A stretch of 64,000 nt of DNA from NCBI GenBank assembly GCA_944989445.1, contig CALYLW010000539.1, positions 417,058 to 481,057 on the forward strand, in the 5' to 3' direction. A program made the position numbers and the translations under genes. Below the pieces are notes generated by a model, which did not search any database, was not told the DNA's origin, and saw nothing but the letters and a program-made list of their open reading frames with translations. This stretch comes from Ampullaceana balthica. Lineage: Eukaryota; Mollusca; Gastropoda; Lymnaeidae. This document shows positions 22,373-34,098 of the stretch, one piece after another; within the stretch, counting starts at the first letter, position 1; every line of letters begins with the position of its first letter.

Positions 22373-22523
22373 AGTAGCGAGGGAAAGTGGTTAGAAAAAA
22401 AAAGGGGGGGGGCTGGGCGTCCGCACAGATAAATTTTTTTTTATATATAAAAGGAACGATATTTTACGGTCAACTGCCAACATAACCACGCAACTTTGCG
22501 AATAAATACACTTTATAGACATT

Positions 22524-22724
22524 CAGAGGCGTCACCAAGGGTGTTGAGGGTGTGCGGACCACACCGGGTCACACCATCTCTAGGGGTGACACCAAAGTTT
22601 AAAATTCTTCATGTTCCCGTTAATTTGGCACTGGCAGACTCGGAGGAGGTCTATGGGGTAAGTCGTGAGGGGCTGACACAATAAGCTGCCGCACTGGGTG
22701 ACACCAACCTTAGTGACGCCTCTG
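22524..22724. mobile_element. hAT-type MITE, CAGAGGCGTCAC family
   Basis: Ends CAGAGGCGTCACCAAGG and, on the complement of the right side, CAGAGGCGTCACTAAGG. Flanking octamers TAGACATT (22516-22523) and TAGACGTT (22725-22732) match at seven of eight bases, as expected for an ageing 8-bp target duplication. No coding sequence. Confidence 0.85.
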
Positions 22725-22732
22725 TAGACGTT

Positions 22733-23260
22733 GAAACTGTTTAGTTTTCTTGAACTGGTGGGACTGAAAGCTACGAAAGTTGACGTTAACGGAATAGTTA
22801 AGCACACTTTAGACAAGTACATTTATTTTACAATAACCAAACTGTTTGGAAAATTAGGTTTGCAGAGTCCGCACGAACCAAGGGATTTATTTTAAAGATT
22901 CCCCCAAAGTGTCCAAGTTTTTAAACAGGTAAACAGGTAGTGTAGAACCAGCAGGTTACCTGGAAACAATGACACCCTGTAGAATGGTGAAGACAGTCTA
23001 TAGACAGAAACCATGAGGCAAAAAGCTGACAGGCGGAACAGGAACGAGATGGATGGATGCCGTTGAGAACGACCTACAAAAAAGGCAACGCATCGGTCTG
23101 AATGGAAGGCGAGTGATGAACAGTCCAGAGCCCTAAATGGGTTAGATGGCAAAAGTTGATGATGGTGGTACCAAAAATCAGAGGAAAGAACAAAGAAAAC
23201 ATTTGTCAATGAAATGCTAAAAGAATTTGAAATGAAACAGAATCAAGTGACTTTTGCGAC
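22733..23260. other. Intergenic stretch, nothing recognised
   Basis: No gene or repeat supported. Confidence 0.45.
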
Positions 23261-23261
23261 A

Positions 23262-23632
23262 CAAATGTATCTTACCATGACACAAATGTATCTTACCATG
23301 ACACAAATGTATCTTACCATGACACAAATGTATCTTACCATAACACACATGTATCTTACCATGACACAAATGTATCTTACCATGACACAAAGTTATCTTA
23401 CCATGACACAAATGTATATCTTACCATGACACAAATGTATCTTACCATGACACAAATGTATCTTACCATGACACAAATGTATCTTACCATGACACAAATG
23501 TATCTTACCATGACACAAATGTATCTTACCATGACACAAATGTATCTTACCATGACACAAATGTATCTTACCATGACACAAATGTATCTTACCATGACAC
23601 AAATGTATCTTACCATGACACAAATGTATGCC
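23262..23632. repeat. 21-bp minisatellite
   Basis: About 17 units of CAAATGTATCTTACCATGAC plus A. Rare variants are CATAAC at about 23340 and AAAGTTATC at about 23390. The 21-base unit gives open frames on both strands (MTQMYLT and HGKIHLC), which are artefacts. Confidence 0.97.
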
Positions 23633-23971
23633 TTCAAAAAATTTGTCATCTTGAATGTTACTACATTTAGTTTAGGCTGTATTAGCATTTGTTAACCTTC
23701 GTGGTCCTTCGCACCTGTCAAACATGATATCCGAACGCCGCTAATAATTGCAATGTATTTGCGAACGGGTCAAAATTGTAAAAGGAAAAAAAACGTGCGT
23801 TCTCATGCCGTTTGTAAGAAATTTCAAAATTATCATCTTATTTAATTTGGATGCAACATTTAATGGCTTAGATTCAGATTATAGATTTGGATTGTTGGAA
23901 GTTTTTTGTTGAGGTATTTTTTTGTTGCACCGCTCAATAGTTTTGTGAGTGTGGGTGTGATATTTCTATTT
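23633..23971. other. Intergenic stretch
   Basis: AT-rich with no recognised feature. Confidence 0.4.
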
Positions 23972-24740
23972 TTAAAACTTTTATATTAACTCGTGGTGTC
24001 TGCTTGATTGCTTGAAGCGGGCGGTGCCGAAAAAACTTTGGATCGATTTTTAACCCACTTCCTCGTAATCTAGCGAGATGAAATTTGCAGGCAGACTCGT
24101 GCCGATGATACAAATGATGTATCAAAATTTCAGATAAATTGAATGTATCGTAATTAAATTAATGAATTTTTAGATTATCTTTATTTCTCTCTATGTAACA
24201 TCAATTAAGAAGAGGAAATTACGATGGTACGGACATGTGACAAGAACTGGAGGTCTTGCAAAATCTATATTGCAAGGCACAGTCCAGGAAGGAAGGAAAA
24301 GAGGCAGACAAAAGAAGAGATGGGAGGACGACATCAAAGAGTGGACCGGCCTGTCATTCAGCGACTCTCAAAGGGCAGCACAGGACCGGGACAAATGGCG
24401 TGTGTTAGTGAGCAGTTCACGATGGTGCCCCAACGACACAACAACGGGTTAACTGATAGTTCAAGTTCAAGTTCAACATGTTAACTTTTTTTGCTTTAGT
24501 GTCGTGGTGCGTATTATATCGAACAACATTTCCTGTCGCGCAATAAGGTGCGTATTTTATTGACACCCTTTTTATTATAAACATATTCCTGATCGGTGCG
24601 CATTATATTTAAACATGTTTTACGACACATAACTACAATTTTGTATTTTTAGATTGTCTTGCGCTGCGTATTAAAATGAACATTCTTTTAGTTATGTTTC
24701 ATACATAAAAGATTTATAGTCAAAAACTTGTTTGTTTTAC
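23972..24740 (-). mobile_element. Head-motif DNA element interrupted by a retrotransposon tail
   Basis: Reverse-orientation relative of the 4.88-5.38 kb element. On the plus strand it runs from TATTAACTCGTGGTGTCTGC through GATTTTTAACCCACTTCC, TTAATGAATTTTTAGATTAT, GGTGCGTATT boxes and GACACATAACT to ATAGTCAAAAACTTGTTTG. About 273 bases of foreign sequence (24202-24474) split it at a point that is continuous in the 4.88-kb copy. Confidence 0.7.
24202..24474 (+). pseudogene. Non-LTR retrotransposon ORF2 carboxy terminus, 3' end insertion
   Basis: Encodes the end of an endonuclease-reverse transcriptase polyprotein: KKRKLRWYGHVTR, then GRKRGRQKKRWEDDIKEW, WTGLSFSDSQ and WCPNDTT, with a stop near 24452. 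The basic RGRQKKRW block is the usual tail of these proteins in marine invertebrates. The 3' end carries GTTCAA repeats. AACAT flanks both sides (24197-24201, 24475-24479), a possible short target duplication. It is severely 5'-truncated. Confidence 0.8.
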
Positions 24741-24813
24741 GGTTTTTTTTTAAATTAAAAAATTTCATATATATTGTATGTCTTATTTTTATATACATAT
24801 TTACATATTTTGT

Positions 24814-24814
24814 A

Positions 24815-24905
<91 letters not shown>
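24814..24905. repeat. TA dinucleotide microsatellite
   Basis: An uninterrupted (TA)n of about 90 bases, able to extrude as a cruciform. Confidence 0.98.
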
Positions 24906-24910
<5 letters not shown>

Positions 24911-25532
24911 TAATATATATAAATATTTTGGCCTTCTTTTTAATCTTTAGTTATGCATTGTGATATTGGACAGTTAAATTTTCAAGATTAATCGGTATCG
25001 TGTATTTATTCAATTTTAAATTTTTTCGGTTACTGTATTGTGTTTAAATTGCTTTGTGTTGCTTGTTGTGCTAAAGAACCGTAGTGAAAAAAAATAGTTA
25101 ATCAAAAGCTAAAACATTCAAAGACTTGTGGCAGCTAACATAGAGTCTGTTATTGCCGTCAGTGACCAAAAATGCCAGGATGACAACGTGGGTGGTACTT
25201 TGAAATAGTTCCAGTTGGTACTACTGAAGGTGGGGGGTGGGGGGGGAATCATTTAGTACCGTCCTGTCTGGTTGCAGGCATCTCAAGTTCCTCAACGTTG
25301 TATGCCAAACACCTGCGTCACTCCCACGGGAGGGGTGGGGCGGGGGAGGGGGTGTTGTTGAGATGTAGGCTGCTACAGACCAAGAACTGGCGGGTCAGTT
25401 TTGGCGAGGGGTGAAACCTAAGGCGGGATGAAACCGCTACAATCAATAACCATAACACAACTGGCCATTGTTCGCCCGACGAGGGTCTTTTGTGTTTTAT
25501 TTGTGTTGTTGCTACTAGAGAACGGGTTCTCG
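24906..25532. other. Intergenic stretch, nothing recognised
   Basis: G-rich patches at about 25228-25247 and 25326-25352. No gene supported. Confidence 0.45.
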
Positions 25533-28500
25533 TGGATAGTTTCAATGAGATGGTTGGGTTTGAGGCTCAGTGGATAGTGTCAAGGAGATGGTTGGGTTTG
25601 AGGCTCAGTGGATAGTTTCAAGGAGATGGTTGGGTTTGAGGCTCAGTGGATAGTGTCAAGGAGATGGTTGGGTTTGAGGCTCAGTGGATAGTGTCAAGGA
25701 GATGGTTGGGTTTGAGGCTCAGTGGATAGTGTCAAGGAGATGGTTGGGTTTGAGGCTCAGTGGATAGTGTCAAGGAGATGGTTGGGTTTGAGGCTCAGTG
25801 GATAGTTTCAAGGAGATGGTTGGGTTTGAGGCTCAGTGGATAGTTTCAAGGAGATGGTTGGGTTTGAGGCTCAGTGGATAGTGTCAAGGAGATGGTTGGG
25901 TTTGAGGCTCAGTGGATAGTTTCAAGGAGATGGTTGGGTTTGAGGCTCAGTGGATAGTTTCAATGAGATGGTTGGGTTTGAGGCTCAGTGGATAGTTTCA
26001 AGGAGATGGTTGGGTTTGAGGCTCAGTGGATAGTTTCAAGGAGATGGTTGGGTTTGAGGCTCAGTGGATAGTTTCAAGGAGATGGTTGGGTTTGAGGCTC
26101 AGTGGATAGTGTCAAGGAGATGGTTGGGTTTGAGGCTCAGTGGATAGTTTCAAGGAGATGGTTGGGTTTGAGGCTCAGTGGATAGTTTCAATGAGATGGT
26201 TGGGTTTGAGGCTCAGTGGATAGTTTCAAGGAGATGGTTGGGTTTGAGGCTCAGTGGATAGTTTCAAGGAGATGGTTGGGTTTGAGGCTCAGTGGATAGT
26301 TTCAAGGAGATGGTTGGGTTTGAGGCTCAGTGGATAGTGTCAAGGAGATGGTTGGGTTTGAGGCTCAGTGGATAGTGTCAAGGAGATGGTTGGGTTTGAG
26401 GCTCAGTGGATAGTTTCAAGGAGATGGTTGGGTTTGAGGCTCAGTGGATAGTGTCAAGGAGATGGTTGGGTTTGAGGCTCAGTGGATAGTTTCAAGGAGA
26501 TGGTTGGGTTTGAGGCTCAGTGGATAGTTTCAAGGAGATGGTTGGGTTTGAGGCTCAGTGGATAGTGTCAAGGAGATGGTTGGGTTTGAGGCTCAGTGGA
26601 TAGTTTCAAGGAGATGGTTGGGTTTGAGGCTCAGTGGATAGTTTCAAGGAGATGGTTGGGTTTGAGGCTCAGTGGATAGTGTCAAGGAGATGGTTGGGTT
26701 TGAGGCTCAGTGGATAGTGTCAAGGAGATGGTTGGGTTTGAGGCTCAGTGGATAGTTTCAAGGAGATGGTTGGGTTTGAGGCTCAGTGGATAGTTTCAAG
26801 GAGATGGTTGGGTTTGAGGCTCAGTGGATAGTTTCAAGGAGATGGTTGGGTTTGAGGCTCAGTGGATAGTGTCAAGGAGATGGTTGGGTTTGAGGCTCAG
26901 TGGATAGTGTCAAGGAGATGGTTGGGTTTGAGGCTCAGTGGATAGTGTCAAGGAGATGGTTGGGTTTGAGGATGGATGGTTTCAAGGAGATGGTTGGGTT
27001 TGAGGCTCAGTGGATAGTTTCAAGGAGATGGTTGGGTTTGAGGCTCAGTGGATAGTGTCAAGGAGATGGTTGGGTTTGAGGCTCAGTGGATAGTTTCAAG
27101 GAGATGGTTGGGTTTGAGGCTCAGTGGATAGTGTCAATGAGATGGTTGGGTTTGAGGCTCAGTGGATGGTTTCAAGGAGATGGTTGGGTTTGAGGCTCAG
27201 TGGATAGTGTCAATGAGATGGTTGGGTTTGAGGCTCAGTGGATAGTTTCAAGGAGATGGTTGGGTTTGAGGCTCAGTGGATAGTTTCAAGGAGATGGTTG
27301 GGTTTGAGGCTCAGTGGATAGTGTCAAGGAGATGGTTGGGTTTGAGGCTCAGTGGATAGTTTCAAGGAGATGGTTGGGTTTGAGGCTCAGTGGATAGTTT
27401 CAAGGAGATGGTTGGGTTTGAGGCTCAGTGGATAGTGTCAAGGAGATGGTTGGGTTTGAGGCTCAGTGGATAGTGTCAAGGAGATGGTTGGGTTTGAGGC
27501 TCAGTGGATAGTTTCAAGGAGATGGTTGGGTTTGAGGCTCAGTGGATAGTGTCAAGGAGATGGTTGGGTTTGAGGCTCAGTGGATAGTTTCAAGGAGATG
27601 GTTGGGTTTGAGGCTCAGTGGATAGTGTCAAGGAGATGGTTGGGTTTGAGGCTCAGTGGATAGTTTCAAGGAGATGGTTGGGTTTGAGGCTCAGTGGATA
27701 GTGTCAAGGAGATGGTTGGGTTTGAGGCTCAGTGGATAGTTTCAATGAGATGGTTGGGTTTGAGGCTCAGTGGATAGTTTCAAGGAGATGGTTGGGTTTG
27801 AGGCTCAGTGGATAGTGTCAAGGAGATGGTTGGGTTTGAGGCTCAGTGGATAGTGTCAAGGAGATGGTTGGGTTTGAGGCTCAGTGGATAGTTTCAAGGA
27901 GATGGTTGGGTTTGAGGCTCAGTGGATAGTTTCAAGGAGATGGTTGGGTTTGAGGCTCAGTGGATAGTGTCAAGGAGATGGTTGGGTTTGAGGCTCAGTG
28001 GATAGTTTCAAGGAGATGGTTGGGTTTGAGGCTCAGTGGATAGTTTCAAGGAGATGGTTGGGTTTGAGGCTCAGTGGATAGTGTCAAGGAGATGGTTGGG
28101 TTTGAGGCTCAGTGGATAGTTTCAATGAGATGGTTGGGTTTGAGGCTCAGTGGATAGTTTCAATGAGATGGTTGGGTTTGAGGCTCAGTGGATAGTTTCA
28201 ATGAGATGGTTGGGTTTGAGGCTCAGTGGATAGTTTCAATGAGATGGTTGGGTTTGAGGCTCAGTGGATAGTGTCAAGGAGATGGTTGGGTTTGAGGCTC
28301 AGTGGATAGTTTCAAGGAGATGGTTGGGTTTGAGGCTCAGTGGATAGTGTCAAGGAGATGGTTGGGTTTGAGGCTCAGTGGATAGTGTCAAGGAGATGGT
28401 TGGGTTTGAGGCTCAGTGGATAGTGTCAAGGAGATGGTTGGGTTTGAGGATGGATGGTTTCAAGGAGATGGTTGGGTTTGAGGCTCAGTGGATAGTTTCA

Positions 28501-29944
28501 AGGAGATGGTTGGGTTTGAGGCTCAGTGGATAGTGTCAAGGAGATGGTTGGGTTTGAGGCTCAGTGGATAGTTTCAAGGAGATGGTTGGGTTTGAGGCTC
28601 AGTGGATAGTTTCAAGGAGATGGTTGGGTTTGAGGCTCAGTGGATAGTTTCAAGGAGATGGTTGGGTTTGAGGCTCAGTGGATAGTGTCAAGGAGATGGT
28701 TGGGTTTGAGGCTCAGTGGATAGTTTCAAGGAGATGGTTGGGTTTGAGGCTCAGTGGATAGTTTCAAGGAGATGGTTGGGTTTGAGGCTCAGTGGATAGT
28801 GTCAAGGAGATGGTTGGGTTTGAGGCTCAGTGGATAGTTTCAAGGAGATGGTTGGGTTTGAGGCTCAGTGGATAGTTTCAAGGAGATGGTTGGGTTTGAG
28901 GCTCAGTGGATAGTTTCAAGGAGATGGTTGGGTTTGAGGCTCAGTGGATAGTGTCAAGGAGATGGTTGGGTTTGAGGCTCAGTGGATAGTTTCAAGGAGA
29001 TGGTTGGGTTTGAGGCTCAGTGGATAGTGTCAAGGAGATGGTTGGGTTTGAGGCTCAGTGGATAGTGTCAAGGAGATGGTTGGGTTTGAGGATGGATGGT
29101 TTCAAGGAGATGGTTGGGTTTGAGGCTCAGTGGATAGTTTCAAGGAGATGGTTGGGTTTGAGGCTCAGTGGATAGTGTCAAGGAGATGGTTGGGTTTGAG
29201 GCTCAGTGGATAGTTTCAAGGAGATGGTTGGGTTTGAGGCTCAGTGGATAGTTTCAAGGAGATGGTTGGGTTTGAGGCTCAGTGGATAGTTTCAAGGAGA
29301 TGGTTGGGTTTGAGGCTCAGTGGATAGTGTCAAGGAGATGGTTGGGTTTGAGGCTCAGTGGATAGTTTCAAGGAGATGGTTGGGTTTGAGGCTCAGTGGA
29401 TAGTTTCAAGGAGATGGTTGGGTTTGAGGCTCAGTGGATAGTGTCAAGGAGATGGTTGGGTTTGAGGCTCAGTGGATAGTGTCAAGGAGATGGTTGGGTT
29501 TGAGGCTCAGTGGATAGTGTCAAGGAGATGGTTGGGTTTGAGGATGGATGGTTTCAAGGAGATGGTTGGGTTTGAGGCTCAGTGGATAGTTTCAAGGAGA
29601 TGGTTGGGTTTGAGGCTCAGTGGATAGTGTCAAGGAGATGGTTGGGTTTGAGGCTCAGTGGATAGTTTCAAGGAGATGGTTGGGTTTGAGGCTCAGTGGA
29701 TAGTTTCAAGGAGATGGTTGGGTTTGAGGCTCAGTGGATAGTTTCAAGGAGATGGTTGGGTTTGAGGCTCAGTGGATAGTGTCAAGGAGATGGTTGGGTT
29801 TGAGGCTCAGTGGATAGTTTCAATGAGATGGTTGGGTTTGAGGATGGATGGTTTCAAGGAGATGGTTGGGTTTGAGGCTCAGTGGATAGTGTCAAGGAGA
29901 TGGTTGGGTTTGAGGATGGATGGTTTCAAGGAGATGGTTGGGTT
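25533..29944. repeat. 38-bp minisatellite, about 116 units
   Basis: Unit AGGCTCAGTGGATAGTTTCA plus AGGAGATGGTTGGGTTTG. Two common single-base variants (GTTTCA/GTGTCA and AAGGAG/AATGAG) mark units. A 34-base unit lacking four bases (GAGGATGGATGG in place of GAGGCTCAGTGG) starts at 26971, 28449, 29091, 29543, 29843 and 29915. The spacings are exactly one 34-base unit plus 38, 16, 11, 7 and 1 full units. The variant order after these units is partly repeated, so blocks of several units were duplicated together. The array ends abruptly at GGTTAGGCTAAG. Confidence 0.98.
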
Positions 29945-30789
29945 AGGCTAAGTAGGGGCAACAATCCAATGAGTTGTCTTAGGACTTAGGTCTTGTAAAA
30001 ATTATTTGATAGAAGTCTATTTTTTAAAAGTATTAACAATTGTGTTCTTGTGTTTTCTTTCTTTCTAGGTATGGTTTAATAGTAATATCATATATTTCTT
30101 GTGTTCATTACCATTTATTGGTTTTTATTAATATCATAGATGCTCTTGTCTTCATCATCAGTCACTTTTAGTAATATCAAAGATGTTATTGCGTTCATTA
30201 CCAATCATGTGGTTTTAGTATTGTAATATATGTTCTTGCGTATAGTATGAATCTTACGATGAGTGAGGGTATTTCATTATGATTATTATAATTAAGATTA
30301 TTTGGAGTAAAAATAACATTTTTACAGATCCTTACGTGACATCAATCTTATCCATGTCCTATCCTCAAATCTGCGGGTAAAAATGACAATCATATTATAA
30401 ACATACTTTAAGAAGGCTTTCAATGAACTGAACCACGGAAAGTTTTATTTAAAGACAACTTCACATCAGCATCATACACAAACTGCTAACAATCATCTTT
30501 GACATTTAGTCGATAACTGCATGCAACTTGGTGTCACTGCCCTTACGTTTTGCTGCAGACGGAAACAGAATATGATTGCAGCGATTTCAGTTTGCTGCAG
30601 TTTTGCGACGAATTATGGCAGTGTTTGCTTCTTCTAATAAAGGCGTCTGAAAAACTAAAATTTCCGCATTTCATGTAATGGAAGAAGAAAACATAAAGAT
30701 TTGCTACGTCTACATATCGCCAAAACGGCTTACTTTTGATGTGTTTACCAATAGCCACAGCTAAGAGAATTAAATAATGGCTTTTCTGA
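29945..30789. other. Intergenic stretch with weak ATATCATA repeats
   Basis: Around 30060-30250 a loose repeat of TAATATCA, TCTTG(T/C)(G/C)TTCAT and ATTACCA words appears three to four times. No gene. Confidence 0.4.
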
Positions 30790-31262
30790 CATTTAGCCAC
30801 AGCTCACAGTGGAAAAAAACATTGCTGTGTTTACACATAGCCGCAGCTAACACCAGGGAAACATTGCTGTGTTTACACATAGCCACAGCTAATATCAGGG
30901 AAACATTGCTGTGATCACACATAGCCACAGCTAACATCATAGAAACATTGCTGTGTTTACACTTAGCCAGAGCTAACATCAGGGAATCGGAATGCTTACA
31001 CATAGCCACAGCTAACATCAGGGAATCGGTATGCTTACACATAGCCAGAGCTAACATCAGGGAATCTTTGCTGTGATCACATATATAGCCACAGCTAACA
31101 TCAGAGAAACATTGCTGTGCTTACACTTGGCCTCAGCTAACATCAGAGAAACATTGCTGTGCTTACTTCTTAGCCACAGCTAACACCAGGGAAACATTGC
31201 TGTGCTTACAAAAAAAACCAGAGCTAACACAAGGGAATCATTGGTATGCTTACACATAGCCA
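30790..31262. repeat. 42-bp degenerate minisatellite
   Basis: About 11 units of CACATAGCCACAGCTAACAT plus CAGGGAAACATTGCTGTGTTTA. Units differ by several substitutions, so this array is older than the 26- and 38-bp arrays. The 95-codon minus frame reads LAVAMCKHSN repeats and is an artefact. Confidence 0.93.
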
Positions 31263-31625
31263 GTGTGGCCTTTCATAACTGTGCTCGAAAGTTCCAGCCA
31301 TTCCTGGAGCTCGGGCCCGAGTGCAAATATCAACAATGGCCGACTGCTGCGTCCCTGTACTTATTGATTTCTCATTACAAGTCTTAGACCGTGAGTCAGG
31401 CCCCGTATTCCCCTTAGTCCACATAAAGCCAGGGTTAAGCCGCGGGAACCTTGGAGTTTCTCATTAAAACATGGCGACTAACTTCTCCTTCCTCATTGGT
31501 CAGCCAGGAGACACATTTTAAAGGCCACAGACATTATTTTTAATGGTTGCCATCGTGAACGTGATCTCGGGCGAGGCACGTGACTCCACCATCTTGGATG
31601 GATTGCCGCGCTCGGCTGGCTATCC
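31263..31625. other. GC-richer single-copy-looking stretch
   Basis: Less repetitive and richer in CG dinucleotides than its surroundings (GAGCTCGGGCCCGAG palindrome at about 31309-31323, CACGTGACTCC at about 31578). No exon structure can be proven. It could be regulatory or exonic. Confidence 0.3.
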
Positions 31626-31859
31626 GTTAATTGAACGTGACGGAAATATTCAAATAAAACTGCGCAGATCTTGAAAAACTCAGGTGGAGTCGACGGGACT
31701 TGGGAGAAAATATAACATGGGGCATCGCGCTACCAGTATCGCTGCATGATGGCACAGGACATGACGATATCAATACATTTGAAATAACGGCACGGGTAAC
31801 CTCGAATAAACATAATTCTTGAGAAAAATTAAATTTGAACAAGCAATGCCGAGGGTAAT

Positions 31860-32100
31860 AACGATTTATCGAAAAATTAGGATAATTGGACTGGGCGATA
31901 CGATACCAATGGACAGTTGGGATAAAGGAATTTAGCATGGCGATACCCATGTTTTTGGACGATGGAATTGAGCATGGCGATATTCATAGAGCTAGAATAC
32001 TGAAATGGGTCATGTCGATACAATGTATTTGGCATAATGAAAAGATACCCGGCGATACCCATACACCTGGCATTGTGAATTGTAGTGTAGCGATAACCTT
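31860..32100. repeat. Degenerate GGCGATAC repeat
   Basis: GCGATAC or CGATAC words recur loosely (GGGCGATACGATACC, ATGGCGATACCCATG, GGCGATATTCATAG, GTCGATACAATG, GGCGATACCCATAC) at intervals of roughly 40-55 bases. A very old tandem repeat is plausible. Confidence 0.45.
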
Positions 32101-32523
32101 ACAGATATAAAGACCTGGTTCTCGAGCTCCGTTGTCGTAACATCATAGAAATGAAACCTGGTGCTCACTTATAACCCCCCACCCCCAATTCTCACCAACA
32201 AATGACGGATATGTTTAAAACACGTATATGACTTAAAGTCCCGTCGATCAAATGTCTGACGACCAAATTTAATTCCTTCTTCCCACAGAAAGCTCATGCT
32301 CAACTAAAACTTAAAAGTCGCGGTGGTTTCCAGGCCCGGCCGATCACGTGATTACCCGAGACGTAATGATGTTAATGCCTGGATTTTTCTTCGGCTTGTT
32401 CATTTCAGTGCTCGGAGACTGGAACCAGACGATTATCACTGACCTGACGGCTGCTGGGATCTGTACACAGACCGCCAGGTGGGGGGGATTAAAAATTAAG
32501 AGACGTTAGGGGGGGGGTTAAAG
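32101..32523. other. Intergenic stretch, nothing recognised
   Basis: Moderate GC with no supported gene. Confidence 0.4.
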
Positions 32524-32632
32524 AAAGTTAAGGTAGAAAACAAAGAGAGACAGAAAGAGGGAAAGAGAGAGAAAGGAGCGTGAGAGTGAGAGTGAGAGAG
32601 ATAGAGAGAGGAGAGTGACAGAGAGTAGGAGA

Positions 32633-32712
<80 letters not shown>
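32524..32712. repeat. GA microsatellite
   Basis: A pure (GA)n core at about 32638-32710, with impure GA-rich sequence before it. Confidence 0.97.
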
Positions 32713-32713
<1 letters not shown>

Positions 32714-32898
32714 AAAGAAATGAACGGTGTCAGTCTTCTCCGTCTTTGCAGGCATGACGTGTACGCAAAGGCCGACGGAATGGGATGCTGGTAGAACAGA
32801 GCTCACAGACGATAACACTGTGTTCTGGATTCGGACGTGCTAAGGCCGGGGTAATTTTTGTATAACTTTAGGTAAGTCTGGTGGGGGGGGGAGGGGTC

Positions 32899-32960
32899 AG
32901 AGGCGTAGCTAGAGTGTTTGGGAGGATGGTGTTCATTTACCCCTCCCCAATTTTAAAAGA
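32899..32960 (+). mobile_element. Single hAT-type end
   Basis: CAGAGGCGTAGCTAGAGTG matches the ends of the MITEs at 20292 and 33708 and of the large element at 56419. No matching right end or octamer duplication was found downstream, so it is a truncated copy. Confidence 0.55.
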
Positions 32961-33699
32961 ACATTTATGTATGAAACATGCTATAATTTTTATTATAAAA
33001 TTCAAGTCCAGACACAGAGGTCTCCACCTGTACAAACTGTCACACTCCCTTAATTTCAACTCCCACCGGAGCGTTACGTACTTAATGGGCGAGTTAATAC
33101 CTTACAAGAAATCAACCAGAAAACTTTTTTTTTGTTTTAAAAAAAAAGGGGGGGAGCTCAAATAATTAGCTAAATCAATATGCTCAAAGTTCTTAGTATC
33201 AACAAGTGTCTGTAACCTTAGATGATGGCACTGTCTACACTAGATAAAATACCAGAAAACTGCGCTAAGAACAGAGATTCTTAAAACCACATCAAGCATG
33301 TGTGCAGTGTAACTTCTTACTTTCTTTCACTCTATTTTAAACAATAATGTTGTAAATATGTTGGCCAATTCTTAAATTACTAGCGTATCACCCGTCAAAA
33401 ATGAAGGAAGTTTTCAAAATAAATACACATCAGATTAAAAAAAATAACGTAATACAGAACTTTCATTTATTTTATTTATGTTTATTTCATTCATGTATTA
33501 TCATATTGAAGAATTTTATGCGGAACGTTCGAAAGGTGTTGTTTTTGGTGCAGCACTATAAAACAAAATCGATCGCAGCGCCACCTAACAGCATTACAAA
33601 TTTCGCAGCGCCACCTAGTTACATCCATGCATACAGACAACGGGAATTATGTATATTGATTAATACCGTTCAGAAGCAGGGAAAATTTGCTATGGCGTA
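32961..33699. other. Intergenic stretch with one repeat-head fragment
   Basis: At 33379-33420 AGCGTATCACCCGTCAAAAA and GGAAGTTTTCAAAAT match the heads at 47850 and 48297. Otherwise unassigned. Confidence 0.5.
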
Positions 33700-33707
33700 C
33701 CTCCTGG

Positions 33708-34090
33708 CAGAGGCGTAGTTTGGGTATTTTGCGCCCATGGAACAAACTATAATAATGCCCACCATCGCCATTTAAGTAATACCTAACTCGTGTGCTCTTA
33801 TCATAACGTGACGTCGTAAGCCTCATTTTGACGCCCTTGTTCCTTGACATAAAGCAGTGTTTCTCAAATATTTTCTGTCATGCCCCCCCCCCAGGAAGAA
33901 AGAAAACATTTCGCGCCCCCGCGCGACTGTAAATAGCATAATTTGTCTGTAAAACTGTTATAAGTACACCTCTGCATAACGGTCAAGTTACGGAGCCTCG
34001 CGCCCCTCATGGGGGGGGGTGCGCCCCACTATTTGAGAAACACTGACATAAAGGGACACATAATGCCCTGCCTTTCTCGCTACGCCACTG
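33708..34090. mobile_element. hAT-type MITE hosting a second MITE
   Basis: Ends CAGAGGCGTAG and CTACGCCACTG belong to the same family as 20292-20469. Flanking octamers CCTCCTGG (33700-33707) and CCTCCAGG (34091-34098) agree at seven of eight bases. After subtracting the nested element and its duplicated octamer the host is 184 bases, close to the 178 bases of the uninterrupted copy. Confidence 0.87.
33855..34045. mobile_element. Nested hAT-type MITE, CAGTGTTTCTCAAATA family
   Basis: Perfect 16-base terminal inverted repeats CAGTGTTTCTCAAATA enclose a 191-base GC-rich element with C-runs and GCGCCCC words. The octamer ACATAAAG flanks both ends exactly (33847-33854, 34046-34053). There is no coding sequence. 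It inserted after the surrounding MITE was in place. Confidence 0.93.
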
Positions 34091-34098
34091 CCTCCAGG

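Noticed and set aside
24728..24963. Tyrosine/isoleucine-rich frames
   Set aside because: Produced by the TA dinucleotide run.
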